Source: Actinobacteria bacterium OV320
GTDB lineage: Bacteria > Actinomycetota > Actinomycetes > Streptomycetales > Streptomycetaceae
Reading direction: 5' to 3'
Assembly (NCBI GenBank): GCA_001298545.1
Contig: LJCX01000035.1
Coordinates: forward strand, 30,260-94,259
DNA length: 64,000 bases
The notes under the pieces are model-generated. The model had not been told where the DNA came from and ran no database searches. It was given only the letters and a program-made list of their open reading frames with translations. A program made the translations under genes and the position numbers. Shown in pieces: positions 1-9,243 of the stretch (its first letter is position 1; each line of letters opens with the position of its first letter).

Positions 1-176
1 TCACCGTAATAAGGATCTCCAGCAGCTTCACCTGCTGGTGTGCTCGAACGGCCGGGAGGCGCCGGCTCGATCTGACCGGAGCATCGAACCAGAACTGCGC
101 TCTGATCGCCTGCCGCGCGGACTGCCGGGCGCGGGGCATGATCGACGGCCGACGCCCGCGGGCGGTCACGCTTTCC

Positions 177-392
177 CTACCGGGCCGGCTTCCTGGTGTG
201 TTCGTCGTCGCGCTTCCTCTGCTCGACCGGGCGGCGCTGGGCGTCGGTGTCGTGGCTCAGCGCGTCTCCGGCCTCGCTGTCATGCGTTCCGGGCACGATC
301 GCGTCCTGTGCCTCTTGGCGGGCGGCGCGGTCGCCGCTCTCGCCGGGGGCTTCGGAGGGCGGGGTCGGCTTGCGGTCTTCCTTCTCGGTCAT
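177..392 (-). CDS. small hydrophilic hypothetical protein
   Basis: A 71-residue, highly charged protein (rich in Glu, Asp, Arg, Lys and Pro) with no hydrophobic segment or recognisable domain. The ATG at 392 is preferred over an upstream one because a purine-rich ribosome site (GAAGGGAAG) sits just before it. Low-complexity acidic/basic proteins of this size are common in Streptomyces and often stress-linked, but nothing here shows a function. Confidence 0.45.
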   Translation of the reverse strand: MTEKEDRKPTPPSEAPGESGDRAARQEAQDAIVPGTHDSEAGDALSHDTDAQRRPVEQRKRDDEHTRKPAR

Positions 393-740
393 GCGGACTT
401 CCCTTCCGTACATGCTCTTGCCGCGGTTCGTGTGGCGTTTTGTGGTCGTCTTTTACGCAGCGTTGCCTTTCACGTTCGGTCTCCCTCGTCTTCGGCTGCA
501 CGGAGACGGCCGTCGCTGATCACGCCACCCCACTTGTTCCCGGTGCGAGCGTCGGCAGTCTTCTCGCCGAGGCGGCGGTTGGGTGCCTGAGTGGGACGTT
601 TTCGTCCGGGCCGCCTCCCGCATCCTGCGATGCCGCAGAGTCGGCCCTGCATGCCCCCGGTTCGGCGTCAGTGCGGCCCGGTGGAGTGGGGCGGGTCCCG
701 CTCTCGCCCCGCTCCACCGATCTGCGGATCACCGATGGCG
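393..740. other. gene-free stretch
   Basis: No reading frame with convincing start, ribosome site and family resemblance was found here. The short frames on both strands look like GC-driven shadows. Confidence 0.4.
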
Positions 741-1205
741 TCAGCGCAGTGTGTACGCCGCGGGGAGGGTCTGCCGGACGGTGTTGCCCTGGCTGTCGGT
801 CGCGCTGATCCGTAGGCCGACTCCCTTGGCGGCCTGGTCCCGCCGTGGGTTCCTGACCGTCGTGGTGAAGGTGTTCTTCCCGGTAGCCTTCGTGGTCGCG
901 GGGTGCCAGGTGCTGCCCCCGTCGAAGGTGGTCTCCGCCTTCAGAGAGGACACCTTCGGATCGTCGCAGAGGCGTTCCTGGTAGTAGGCGACGACGGTGA
1001 TCTCGTGGACCTGTCCCGCCTCGGCGGTGTCCAGGGCAGACCGAAGTCGTAGCGCAGGAAGATCAGCGGCTCGGGGCGGCAGGCCGCCTGGTTGCTGCCG
1101 ACCGTCTCGCCGATGCACGGGCTCAGGGTCGAGGTGTCGTTCTTGGCCGCCGTAGCTGAGCTGTACTGCCACACCGTTGCGAGTGGTGCGGCGAGCCGGT
1201 CGTGT
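741..1205 (-). pseudogene. C-terminal remnant of a secreted subtilisin-type (S8) peptidase
   Basis: Two frames on the minus strand join into one C-terminal region typical of large secreted Streptomyces S8 peptidases. The first has WQYSSATA, NDTSTLSP and CRPEPLIFLRYD. After a frameshift near 1040, the second has HEITVVAYYQER, TTFDGGSTW and ends in LPAAYTLR at 741. The catalytic domain is absent, so this is the far 3' end only, cut off upstream near 1205 and frameshifted. It is a relic and cannot make a protease. Family assignment is from remembered motif resemblance; confidence in 'relic' is higher than in the exact family. Confidence 0.55.
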
Positions 1206-1317
1206 ACGCGGGCCGGGGCCGGCCGCCGCGGTACTGCCGGCCGTCGCACCGCCGCCGCGCTTCATCCGCACTGCTCCGGCCTCAGCTCCGGTGGCGCCGT
1301 GTCCTGCACAGCGGCTG

Positions 1318-1551
1318 AGCGGCCAGCCCTACACCCTTCCCGAGGACGCGGTGGAGTGGATCGAGGCACTCGCTGCCCTGCGCGCGGACATAGCCAACCC
1401 GAGAATCGCGCCCTTCACCGAGTACATCGCCCTCGCCTGTGAGAAGACCGCCCGCGCCCTTCGTGACGGCGCTCCGACGTCCCAGATCCGCGCGGCTTCC
1501 CCGGCCGGGCCCGAGGCACAGTCTCCCGGCAATGCATCTCCAGATGCATAA
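1318..1551 (+). CDS. hypothetical protein or fragment ending inside a palindrome
   Basis: An open frame extending back to 1177 has a plausible helical core (AVEWIEALAALRADI, EYIALACEKTARALRD) from about 1318. No good start or ribosome site was found, and the domain is not recognised. Its stop codon lies within the 1532-1549 palindrome, so the end may be a junction rather than a native terminus. It could be a fragment of a larger gene. Confidence 0.25.
   Translation, partial: SGQPYTLPEDAVEWIEALAALRADIANPRIAPFTEYIALACEKTARALRDGAPTSQIRAASPAGPEAQSPGNASPDA
1532..1549. repeat. palindrome ATGCATC-N4-GATGCAT, copy 1
   Basis: A perfect inverted repeat with 7-base arms and a 4-base centre (TCCA). The arms match the second copy at 2152-2169 exactly. 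It could be an operator for a dimeric regulator, or the end of an inserted segment. Confidence 0.6.
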
Positions 1552-1657
1552 GGGTGGAGCCTGTTAAAGTTCTTTCTGTCGAACGGGGGTAGCTCCGGTC
1601 CGACGCAGAGAGACCCGACCCGGCGGCATCCGGGCCAGGTCCCTCCACGCAGTTCAC

Positions 1658-1688
1658 GAGCCCGGTCGTCTTGTATCCGACCGGGCTC
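1658..1688. terminator. strong hairpin, likely terminator
   Basis: Perfect 11-base arms (GAGCCCGGTCG / CGACCGGGCTC) around a 9-base loop. It lies downstream of the small membrane protein gene that ends at 1749 on the minus strand. The hairpin shape suits a factor-independent terminator of the kind used in GC-rich actinobacteria, without a required U-tract. Confidence 0.6.
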
Positions 1689-1748
1689 GCTGCATTGCGC
1701 AGCGGACCTCGGGCGATTCCGACCGTTCGTGAGGCGGGCTCAGTGGTG

Positions 1749-1874
1749 TCACTGAGCGAACTGCACCGCCAGTGCGATGACTGCCACCAGCAGACTTGCG
1801 GTCGTCAGCAGGACCTGCCACCTGTCCGGCTCCGGCCACTTCGCCCTGTCGGGCTTTTCCTTTGGGGCGTTCAT
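1749..1874 (-). CDS. 41-residue single-pass membrane protein
   Basis: A charged Pro/Lys/Asp-rich N-terminus is followed by one transmembrane segment of about 20 residues (LLTTASLLVAVIALAV) that runs almost to the C-terminus. The ATG at 1874 is chosen because GAGGTGG sits seven bases upstream. An upstream in-frame start would add an unrelated-looking 38 residues. Such tail-anchored miniproteins are frequent in Streptomyces and usually uncharacterised. It lies alone between the two ATGCATC palindromes. Confidence 0.5.
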   Translation of the reverse strand: MNAPKEKPDRAKWPEPDRWQVLLTTASLLVAVIALAVQFAQ

Positions 1875-1991
1875 CGGCACCACCTCACTTTCCCCCTCCC
1901 GGTCCGACACAGGGTGTGCTGGTCCCGGGGGGCCTGTGAACCGGCGGCGGTCGCCGCTCAGTTCGGGGAGGTCAGTAAGGCGGGACATACA

Positions 1992-2612
1992 TTACCCTCG
2001 CTTTCCAAGGGTCTGTTTTGCGGTTGACTGCAAATTGACCAACTGAAGAGTCGCAAGCCTTGAATTTGAAGGCCTCAGTCCTGGTGGCGTTCTTACAATC
2101 ACAGGTGGTGTCCGACAGCTGCCTATGAAGGTGGGGACAGAATTTTTTTCAATGCATCCCGGGATGCATTGCGCACGCCAGGGCCAGAAACCGTACCGGC
2201 GGTAGAGCTCGAGGTGCTTGGGACTGTGCGAGAAGGTGAACAGGCCGAGGTGGCGGTTCTCCCAGGTGTCGAAGCAGGCCATGACCGGTTCCATGAGGCG
2301 CCTGCCGATGCCCTGGTCCCACAGATCCGGACGTACCGTCAGCGGGCCGAAGAACCCGACACTGCCCCAGTTGGCGGCGAAGTTCGATCCGACGACCTCG
2401 CCCTCGACGGTCGCTGCGAAGGCCGCATGTGGATCTGCGGCCCAGCGGGTGCGGACATAGTCGGCGGTCCCGAAGAACGTCTCCGGCTCAGGGGCCCCGA
2501 GGAAGGTCCCGAAGGCGACCCTGAAGATTTCGTCGGCCCGATCCAGGCCCGGCTCAGCCAGCGAGCGGACCGACACCGAGGCGGCGACACTCGTTCGCTT
2601 CGCTGCGGGCAT
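1992..2612 (-). pseudogene. GNAT-family N-acetyltransferase, 3' end replaced
   Basis: The start at 2612 has a clear ribosome site (GGAGAG). Residues up to about 148 look like a GNAT fold: the acetyl-CoA loop region has RPDLWDQGIGRRLMEP and the late strand has SPKHLELYRRYGFWP. Family members normally continue with RFL and 30-50 more residues. Here the similarity stops near 2171, exactly where the palindrome at 2152-2169 begins, and the remaining 55 codons read an unrelated stretch. The enzyme therefore seems truncated by a junction at the palindrome. Its substrate is unknown. Confidence 0.6.
2152..2169. repeat. palindrome ATGCATC-N4-GATGCAT, copy 2
   Basis: Same arms as the copy at 1532-1549 with centre CCGG; here the symmetry extends to 22 bases and is preceded by a run of seven T. 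It sits at the point where the acetyltransferase loses family similarity. Confidence 0.65.
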
Positions 2613-2642
2613 GATCGCTCTCCTTTCCGCCCCCAGTTCCAT

Positions 2643-2943
2643 CGCACCACGGACGTGTGCCGCGGGCGAAGCGAGTCCGGCGGTACCTCAAGGATCGAGC
2701 GGCCGCGTTCCCCGACGACCGGGCGGCCGTCTTCCTGCCGATCGATGACCCGCTGGGCCCCGGTCCGCCGGGGGCCTCCGAGGAGCCGGAGGAGCGCCGA
2801 CTGTGCTTGCTCTACCACCTCGCCCCGCCATTGGTTATCACCGCCGTCGACGCCCAGCGAGCTATTGGAGCTCGCATACCTCGTGCAGTCGGCATACCGC
2901 AGGGATCACGAGACGTCAGCCCTACGACACCACGCTTTGAAGG
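2643..2943. other. stretch with only weak coding signal
   Basis: A plus-strand frame at 2657-2950 and another ending at 3092 contain protein-like patches but no recognisable domain and no continuous family match. It may be decayed coding DNA. Confidence 0.3.
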
Positions 2944-3968
2944 TCAGTAGGCACATTCGCTGGAACCCCGCTGGCCGGAAGCGTGGACCGCGAGGGCCGC
3001 TGGATAGATCACGTTGTGTCCGTACCGGGCCCGGGCGCTGTCGGCGACGGCTTCGAGCGCGAGAGGCTTGTCGTCGCCCTGGTCGAGGGTGAGCTGCCGG
3101 GTGGCCTGCTCGTCAGGGCGTAGGGCGTCGGCGCGCAGGGCTATGCTACGGACCCGGGCGCGCTGGAGCCCGAGGGAGTCATAGATCGCATACGCCGCTC
3201 GGGCCAGCAGGACGGTGTAGTGGGTGGCTTCGGTCGGGGTGCGGCTGCGGTGGGTGGCGCTGTGGTCGGCGTAGCGGACGGTGCAGGTCAGCCCAGCGGC
3301 GATCTGGCCGGAGTCGCGCAGGCGGGCGCCAAGCTGGTCGGCGAGAGCGAGCAGGGCGCTCCGGTGCTGGGCGGGATCGAGTTCGTCGCGGGTGAAGCGG
3401 TGCTCGGTACTGATGCTCGCCGGCGTCGGGGTGGGATCGACGGTCGTGGTGTCGCGGCCGCGGGCGCGTTCGTGCAGGGCGCGTCCGGCCCGGGCGCCGA
3501 GGAGGCGCTGAAGGGTGAGCTGGGGGACGTCGGTGATGTCGCCGACGGTGTGCAGTCCGTACTCGGTGAGGGTGGCCGCGCTTTCGTGCCCACGCCGGGA
3601 AGTTCCCGGACCGGGCGGGGACGCAGGAAGGCGGTGATCGCCTCGGGGGAGTCGTCGATGACGGTGCGCAGGCCGGGCCCGGTGAGCGCGCAGGCCATCG
3701 CGGCGAGCATCCGGTTCGGTGCCGCAGCCGCCGAACTGCGCAGGCCGAAGTAGGCGAGCGCGCGCAACTGGACCAGCTCGCTCACGCTGCGGGCGTTCCG
3801 CTTCCAGTAGAGGAGCGCGCCGGTCAGATCGAGGACAGCCATGTCCGGTTCGATCAGTTGCACGCGGGGCGTGAAGTCCTCCAGCAGGCGCCGCAGGCTC
3901 TCGGGGAGTTGCGGGTCCGGGTCGGCCGGGAGGACGAAGCGCAGGTGGAGGATGCAGCGACCGCTCAT
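2944..3968 (-). pseudogene. Y-family DNA polymerase-like protein (ImuB/DinP type), frameshifted
   Basis: Starts at ATG 3968, five bases after the dnaE2 stop, so it is the second gene of that operon. The frame is lost near 3572: after GVGTKA one base appears missing, and the other frame continues with TLTEYGLHTVGDI, LGARLRDSG and ends ASGQRGSSECAY at 2944, about 341 codons in all. It keeps the helix-hairpin-helix (ELPGVG) and little-finger regions. The polymerase acidic motifs are changed: the usual MDAFF segment is RFVLPAD and SIDEAF is EPDMAVLD. That resembles ImuB, a non-catalytic scaffold for DnaE2 in mutagenic repair. The frameshift may be real or a sequencing error. Confidence 0.7.
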
Positions 3969-3973
3969 ATTGA

Positions 3974-6900
3974 TCACCCTGCGCTTCCCTGGGAGCGGTG
4001 GCCGAGCCGACGCAGGTCGGCGGAGCGGGTGCCAGCGGGCTGGAGGTCCGCGTAAGGGTGAAGCCGGGCCCCGGCAGTGCCGTCGGCGAGCGTGCGCTGC
4101 GGCACGGCCGACTGGGCCGGGGTGGGGGCCGGGCCGGTCTGGCCGAGGAGGTCGAGGGCGGCCTGGGGGCCGTGGTCGCGGCGGGCGGCTGCGACCTCGT
4201 CCAGGTCCCAGGCCATCTCGCCGACGACGGTGCGGCGCGGGCCGCGGGCCTCGACGGTTCCGCGTACCAGCAGCAGGCCGGAGTGGAACACGGTGTGTGC
4301 GCAGGCTTCGTGGGAGTCTTCGAAGAAGGCGATGTCGACCAGGCCGGAGCCGTCCTCGAGCGTGGTGAAGATGACGCGCTTGCCGGACGGGATCGGCGGG
4401 GTCTGCGTGGAGGCTCGAACGCCTGCGACGAGGACCTTCTGTCCGGGGATCATGCGGCGCAGGTGGGCGGCGTCGGTCGCGCCGAGCTCGCGCAGCAGAC
4501 GGTGGTGGTGCTCCATCAGATGCCGGCTCACGTCGATGGAGAGGGTGTCGAGTTCGGCGCCGAGCTTGTCGCGGCTGGTCATGTCCGGCAGCCCGCTCGG
4601 CTCGGCGGTCACCAGTTCGCCGCCCAGCGGAAGCTGCCCGTCGGTCGTGGTGCGGTTGCGAAACTGCCGGTGCAGTTCGGTGGCCTGCAGCAACAGGTCC
4701 CGCCGGGTCAGGCCGGGGGAGAAGGCCTCGAGCGCGCCGATGCGAATCAGGCGCTGCGCGAGCGGCAGCGACGGGCGGGCGCGCAGCCACAGGTCCTGAA
4801 GTCCGGTGTAGGGCTGGCCCGCCACCAGACGGGCGACCTCGGCTTCGCTGATGCCCTTGATGGTGGAGAAGGCGAGCCGCACGCCCCAACTCTGTTCGGT
4901 CTCCTCCACGTTGTGGTGGGCGTGGGAGTGGTTGACGTCGACGGGCAAGACGGGCACGCCGTGGCGGCGGGCGTCGGCCACGATGACCCGGCGCGGCCAC
5001 ATCCCCGGATCGTGCTCCAGCAGTCCCGCGTACAGATACGCCGGCAAGTGCGCCTTCAGATAGGCGGACTGCAGGGCGGGGACGGCGAAGGCGACCGCGT
5101 GGGCGCGGCAGAAACCGTACGCGCCGAAGGAGGAGACGATCTCCCACACCTCGTCCAGCACGTCCTTGGTGTAGCCGCGCTCGCCGGCCGTGCGGCGGAA
5201 CCAGGTCTCCACGTTCGGCAGCCGGTCGGGGTCGGCCAGGGCGCGGCGGGCGATGTCGCCGGCGGCGCGGTCGCAGCCGGTCATCCGGGAGAGGATCGCG
5301 ATGATCTGCTCGTGCCAGATGACGACGCCGTAGGTGTCGTTGAGTACCGGTTCCAGGTCAGGGTGCGGATACGTGGGGGCAGCGCCGTGCCGGGCGGCGA
5401 TGTACAGCGCCGGCATGCCCCCGGACACTGGTCCCGGACGGAAGAGGCTGATGTCGGCGACGACGTCCTGCATGTGCCTCGGCTGAAGACGGCCCACCAG
5501 GTCCTGCTGGCCGGGGCTCTCGAGCTGGAACAGGCCGATGGTGTCCGAGGCACGGATCATCTCGAAGGCCCGCTGGTCGTTGAGGTCGACGTGGTCGGGA
5601 TTGTCCAGATCGAGCGCGCGGCCGGTCGTGCGGCGGATCTCGGCGACCGCGTACGCCATCGCCGACTGCATCCGCACCCCGAGCACGTCGAGCTTGAGCA
5701 GCCCGAGATCTTCGACGTCCTCCTTGTCGGCCTGCACCATCGCGTAGCCGGCCGGCGTCGGCTGCACCGGCAGCCGGTCCAGCAGCGACGCGTTCGACAG
5801 GATCACCCCGCACGGATGCATGGCATAGCCGCGGGGCAGCGCGTCCAGGCCCTCGGCGAGCTCCCACAGCGGCCCGAACTTCTCCGCCCGCGCGGAGAGC
5901 TGCCGCAGCTCCGGCAACTCGGCCAGGGCGGAGCGGATGTCGCGGGCGCGGATGTGCGGGAAGCTCTTGGCGACGTCGCCGATGACCTGCGGCGGGATTC
6001 CGAGGGCGAGCCCGGTGTCGCGCAGGGCGTGCCGGGCCCGATAGGTCTCGGGCATGCCAGTGACCGCGGTCCGCTCCCGCCCGAACCGCTCGATGATCGC
6101 GTCATACACCTCCAGGCGCCGCTCGGACTCCACGTCAAGGTCGATGTCCGGCAACGACGTACGCCGCTCACTGAGGAAACGCTCGAAGAGCAGTCGATGC
6201 TCGAGGGGGTTGGCCGTGGCGACGAACAGCGAATGGTTGACCATGCTCCCGGCCCCGGAACCGCGCGCGGCGACCCGGATCCCCAGCGCCCGGGTGTCCG
6301 CCACCACCTGGGCCACCGCGAGGAAATACCCCTCGAAGCCCAGGCGGCCGATGACGTCCAGCTCGTATTCGAGCTGCCGTCGCGAGCGCTCATCGCGGTC
6401 CAGGCCGCGGGCGACCATGCCGGCCTCGCACCGTTGCCGCAGCAGCCGCATCGCTGAACCGCGCTCGCTGCTGGCGCCGACGACGGACGGTTCGGGGAAG
6501 TGCGGCCGCCCCAGCCCCAGGTCTGCCGGGGTGAGCGTGCACGACTGGCCGGTGGCCTCGGTCTCAGCCAGCAGCCGTCTGGCCCGGGTCCGGTCATCGC
6601 CAAAAGCCCGGGTGATCCGCTCGGCCACCGCCGTCATCGCGGCCGGGTCCTTCAACCACCGCTCGCCACCGTCCAGCCGACGCCGGTCTACGGGCCGCAG
6701 CAGACGGGCCGCGTCCAGGACATCGGCCAGCCGGTGCTGGCCGGGATCGGCGTAACGGACCGCGTTCGTCAGCACCACCCGCACCCCGAGCTGATCGGCC
6801 AGACCCACGGTGCGCGCGGCCAGCCTCAGCGAACCCGCACCCGTGCCCTGCCCGCCCAGATACACGCCCTCCAGCCGCAGCCGCTCCCCGGCCAGCTCCC

Positions 6901-7426
6901 GCCACGGCGCGAGCAGCCGCTCGGCGACATCGGGACGGCCCGCGGACAGCGCCAGCACCGGCTCGGAAGACGGACCGAGCTGCACCACCAGGTCCTCGTC
7001 GGCGTACGCGCGCAGAACAGGCCAGGACACGACGGGCAACGTGCCGTCAGCCTCGGCATGCGCGGCCGACACCAGACGGCACAGCCGAGCCCACCCCGCC
7101 GCGTTCTGCGCGAGCAGGGTGATCCGCAACGGCGGCTCGATCACGTGCGCGCCACCACGTGCGGGCGTACGCGGCCGTCCGGCAGAGGGTCCTGGCGGGG
7201 TGAGCGGGGCGACGGCTACGTCGACACCGAAGACGGGGCGAATGCCGGCGGCCGCGGCGGCTTTGGCGAAGCGGACGGTGCCCGCGACGGTGTCCCGGTC
7301 GGTCAGCGCGAGCGTCGTCATCCCACGCTCAGCGGCCCGCTGGACCACGGCCGCGGGAAGAGAAGCGCCGTAGCGGGCGGAGTAGCCGGACGCGACGTGC
7401 AGATGAGTAAATCCACGTCCCCACAC
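3974..7426 (-). CDS. dnaE2: error-prone DNA polymerase III alpha subunit DnaE2
   Basis: A 1150-residue C-family polymerase. The N-terminus is a PHP domain (FTHLHVASGYS, residues 6-16). The palm carries LPDIDLDVE near residues 425-430, holding catalytic Asp residues, and LGLLKLDVLG further on. Finger and tandem HhH regions follow, then an OB-fold near residue 1010 (EDGSGLVDIAFFED). Length and order fit DnaE2 rather than the replicative DnaE1. DnaE2 performs translesion synthesis after DNA damage, with ImuB-like partners, and the next gene encodes such a partner. The start is uncertain: GTG 7426 is close to its ribosome site. No clear actinobacterial LexA box was found upstream. Confidence 0.93.
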   Translation of the reverse strand: MWGRGFTHLHVASGYSARYGASLPAAVVQRAAERGMTTLALTDRDTVAGTVRFAKAAAAAGIRPVFGVDVAVAPLTPPGPSAGRPRTPARGGAHVIEPPLRITLLAQNAAGWARLCRLVSAAHAEADGTLPVVSWPVLRAYADEDLVVQLGPSSEPVLALSAGRPDVAERLLAPWRELAGERLRLEGVYLGGQGTGAGSLRLAARTVGLADQLGVRVVLTNAVRYADPGQHRLADVLDAARLLRPVDRRRLDGGERWLKDPAAMTAVAERITRAFGDDRTRARRLLAETEATGQSCTLTPADLGLGRPHFPEPSVVGASSERGSAMRLLRQRCEAGMVARGLDRDERSRRQLEYELDVIGRLGFEGYFLAVAQVVADTRALGIRVAARGSGAGSMVNHSLFVATANPLEHRLLFERFLSERRTSLPDIDLDVESERRLEVYDAIIERFGRERTAVTGMPETYRARHALRDTGLALGIPPQVIGDVAKSFPHIRARDIRSALAELPELRQLSARAEKFGPLWELAEGLDALPRGYAMHPCGVILSNASLLDRLPVQPTPAGYAMVQADKEDVEDLGLLKLDVLGVRMQSAMAYAVAEIRRTTGRALDLDNPDHVDLNDQRAFEMIRASDTIGLFQLESPGQQDLVGRLQPRHMQDVVADISLFRPGPVSGGMPALYIAARHGAAPTYPHPDLEPVLNDTYGVVIWHEQIIAILSRMTGCDRAAGDIARRALADPDRLPNVETWFRRTAGERGYTKDVLDEVWEIVSSFGAYGFCRAHAVAFAVPALQSAYLKAHLPAYLYAGLLEHDPGMWPRRVIVADARRHGVPVLPVDVNHSHAHHNVEETEQSWGVRLAFSTIKGISEAEVARLVAGQPYTGLQDLWLRARPSLPLAQRLIRIGALEAFSPGLTRRDLLLQATELHRQFRNRTTTDGQLPLGGELVTAEPSGLPDMTSRDKLGAELDTLSIDVSRHLMEHHHRLLRELGATDAAHLRRMIPGQKVLVAGVRASTQTPPIPSGKRVIFTTLEDGSGLVDIAFFEDSHEACAHTVFHSGLLLVRGTVEARGPRRTVVGEMAWDLDEVAAARRDHGPQAALDLLGQTGPAPTPAQSAVPQRTLADGTAGARLHPYADLQPAGTRSADLRRLGHRSQGSAG

Positions 7427-7738
7427 CTCCAGCCTTTCGCTTGCCCCTCCCTTACCTGTGACCTCTCCAGGTATCCACCATAACGCTTAATCGCGCGACT
7501 GTTCGATTGCTGGGTTCGATGCCACCTCCCCGCGTATGGCTAGCCTCCGCGCGAGGATCAACCCCCGTGGCGTGCCGTGCGTCACTTGTCGCAGGCGGGG
7601 AGGTAGTTGCCGGAGAAGCACCCTGCCCGGCTGCTTGAGGGTGTCGTGGCCGGAGAGGTCATCCCACACTCGCCAGCTGGTCGCGCGCGACGGCGAGGAG
7701 TCATCGACAGACTGGCGTGAAATTGAGAGAAGGGCACG

Positions 7739-7954
7739 ATGACGACTTCGTATCTCGTCCGATTGAGGTTCGAAGCTGACGGGCCAGCCGTAGAAGGCGA
7801 GTGGGCGCTGCCAGGCCCCGCTGAGGACCGGTACACGGAGTGGGTCGGGCTCTACACCAAGGACCCGAAGGCCGAGGTCCACCTCATCGAGAAGACGGGT
7901 GCCCGGGAGCGGGCGTTTCGGACGTGGACGGCGCAGGGCGAGAACACGCTGTAG
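7739..7954 (+). CDS. conserved hypothetical protein, 71 aa
   Basis: The ATG at 7739 follows a good ribosome site (GAGAGAAGGG). The protein has alternating strand-like segments (TTSYLVRLRFEAD, EGEWALPGPAEDRYTEWVG) and no membrane segment. I recognise no named domain. It is divergent from dnaE2 and followed 60 bases later by another small gene in the same direction. Confidence 0.6.
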   Translation: MTTSYLVRLRFEADGPAVEGEWALPGPAEDRYTEWVGLYTKDPKAEVHLIEKTGARERAFRTWTAQGENTL

Positions 7955-8014
7955 GACATGCGCGTCCGGCGAGGTGTCGGAGCCCCCGGCACGACCGACA
8001 TAGGATCCGTCGTC

Positions 8015-8296
8015 GTGGCACACACATTCGAAGAACTGGTGGAGATGCAGAGACTGGCCGACGAGGCGCACAGCCGGGTCCTGGAACCGGGAGATACCTA
8101 CGGCCGGCCCACGGCGACGCCGTGGACTGCGCTGCAGACCGAGACATACGAGACGGCCTGGCAGCACTGGCGGGATCTGGCCGCGCAGGCCCAGGCCGCC
8201 GTCACCGCCCACGCCAAGGAGCAGGACAAGCCCCGCTTCGGCATCGAAGCTGCCGTACGGGCCAAAGCCTGGCATCCGGAGCAGGCCGCAGCCTAG
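8015..8296 (+). CDS. conserved hypothetical protein, 93 aa
   Basis: A mostly helical small protein (FEELVEMQRLADEAHSRV, WQHWRDLAAQAQAAV). GTG 8015 is favoured over the upstream start at 7958 because AGGATC lies just before it and the extra residues look non-coding. Probably co-transcribed with the preceding gene. Function unknown. Confidence 0.55.
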   Translation: MAHTFEELVEMQRLADEAHSRVLEPGDTYGRPTATPWTALQTETYETAWQHWRDLAAQAQAAVTAHAKEQDKPRFGIEAAVRAKAWHPEQAAA

Positions 8297-8606
8297 AGCG
8301 GCAAATCCGCTCCGCGGGCAGCTCATGCAAAGACGCGATCCGCCGGCACCGCCGGGTGGGCTCAACCGCCGACGACGAATACCGTGCTCGCCGAGGATGG
8401 AGCTGCGCGCCAGCAGTCCAACCCTGCAACGAAGCAGGGAAGACGAAGTGCGCCGCTGAAGGCGCGCGCCTCAGCCCCTTACCCCGGTCGTACGGCACTC
8501 GTCTTTGTGGCGAAGTCCGGCCAGGGCGTGCACGCCGCCGGGAGGAGGGTCCTGGCGCGACGCCTACGTCCCCTGACCGCCCCGCGCGCCGCTTTATTTC
8601 CCTGCG
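8297..8606. other. gene-free stretch
   Basis: No reading frame here has a credible start and family-like sequence; the frames present are short and rich in Arg and Ala, as expected of GC shadows. Confidence 0.4.
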
Positions 8607-8790
8607 TTAGCGCCGCGGTTCGGGGAGTTCCCCGGGCTTGACGGTCACGATCTCCACGCCGGTGCAGCCGGCGGTTTCAAGCGCGGCCTTCTGCTGCTGG
8701 GCGCCGGGCTCGTTAGGCGACGGCGGAGCCGCGGGGCATGCCATCAGTATCGGTCCAGGTGAGTCCGAAGTTCTGCATGGTGATCGCCAT
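8607..8790 (-). pseudogene. small conserved hypothetical protein with a frameshift
   Basis: The first frame begins MAITMQNFGLTWTD and runs to GMPRGSAVA before a TAA at 8713. The other frame continues with EPGAQQQKAALETAGC and VEIVTVKPGELPEP to 8607. Joined, they give a 60-residue protein like many short Streptomyces proteins with a GSAVAYD...KPGELP pattern. An indel near 8713 breaks it. No function is known. Confidence 0.5.
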
Positions 8791-8969
8791 GGGTGCATCT
8801 TCACTGGTGGCACTGACATCGCATACTTCCGGCCGCGATCTATCCCACTGGCTGGATTGTGGTGCATGGTGTGCCGGTGGGATCCCGCTTCACCCCCGGG
8901 TGGATCCCCCTTGCTGGGCCCTGCCGTCCCGTGGGCGGCGGGGCCCGCCGCGCCTCCCGGCTCCCCACC

Positions 8970-9082
8970 GGGAGGCAGACGGCTTCCTGGTGGCCCAGGT
9001 GACCGAACGCCGGGGTACCCGCTACACGCGCGAGGGCAAGACCGTGTGGACCGAACAAGCAGTGACCGGCCCACCCACCTGA
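8970..9082 (+). pseudogene. C-terminal protein remnant
   Basis: The frame ending at 9082 has a protein-like end (DGFLVAQVTERRGTRYT, EGKTVWTEQ) without a matching start or upstream domain. It is probably the tail of a lost gene; identity unknown. Confidence 0.25.
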
Positions 9083-9243
9083 CCGGCCGTGCCGGGGTTC
9101 CGGCGGGCACAGGGGCGTGGAGCGCGCTCTGCACGGGGATGAGAGCGGCCTCCCGTGCCCCCGCGGACCAGCGTGTCGCGTATACGACGGGCATGGGCAC
9201 AGGCCGGTCCGCGGGGCGGGCGCGGCTCTGCCCGCCGTCGAGG

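Noticed and set aside
1550..1690. Structured region before the hairpin as a small RNA
   Set aside because: Several short stems are possible, but there is no recognisable RNA family or promoter evidence.
3998..6457. 819-codon open frame on the plus strand opposite dnaE2
   Set aside because: It is a GC-driven shadow of dnaE2; its product is Val/Gly/Arg-rich with no family pattern.
7427..7738. Possible LexA box upstream of dnaE2
   Set aside because: GAAC/CGAACA half sites near 7500 are in direct, not inverted, order, so they do not form the expected actinobacterial site.
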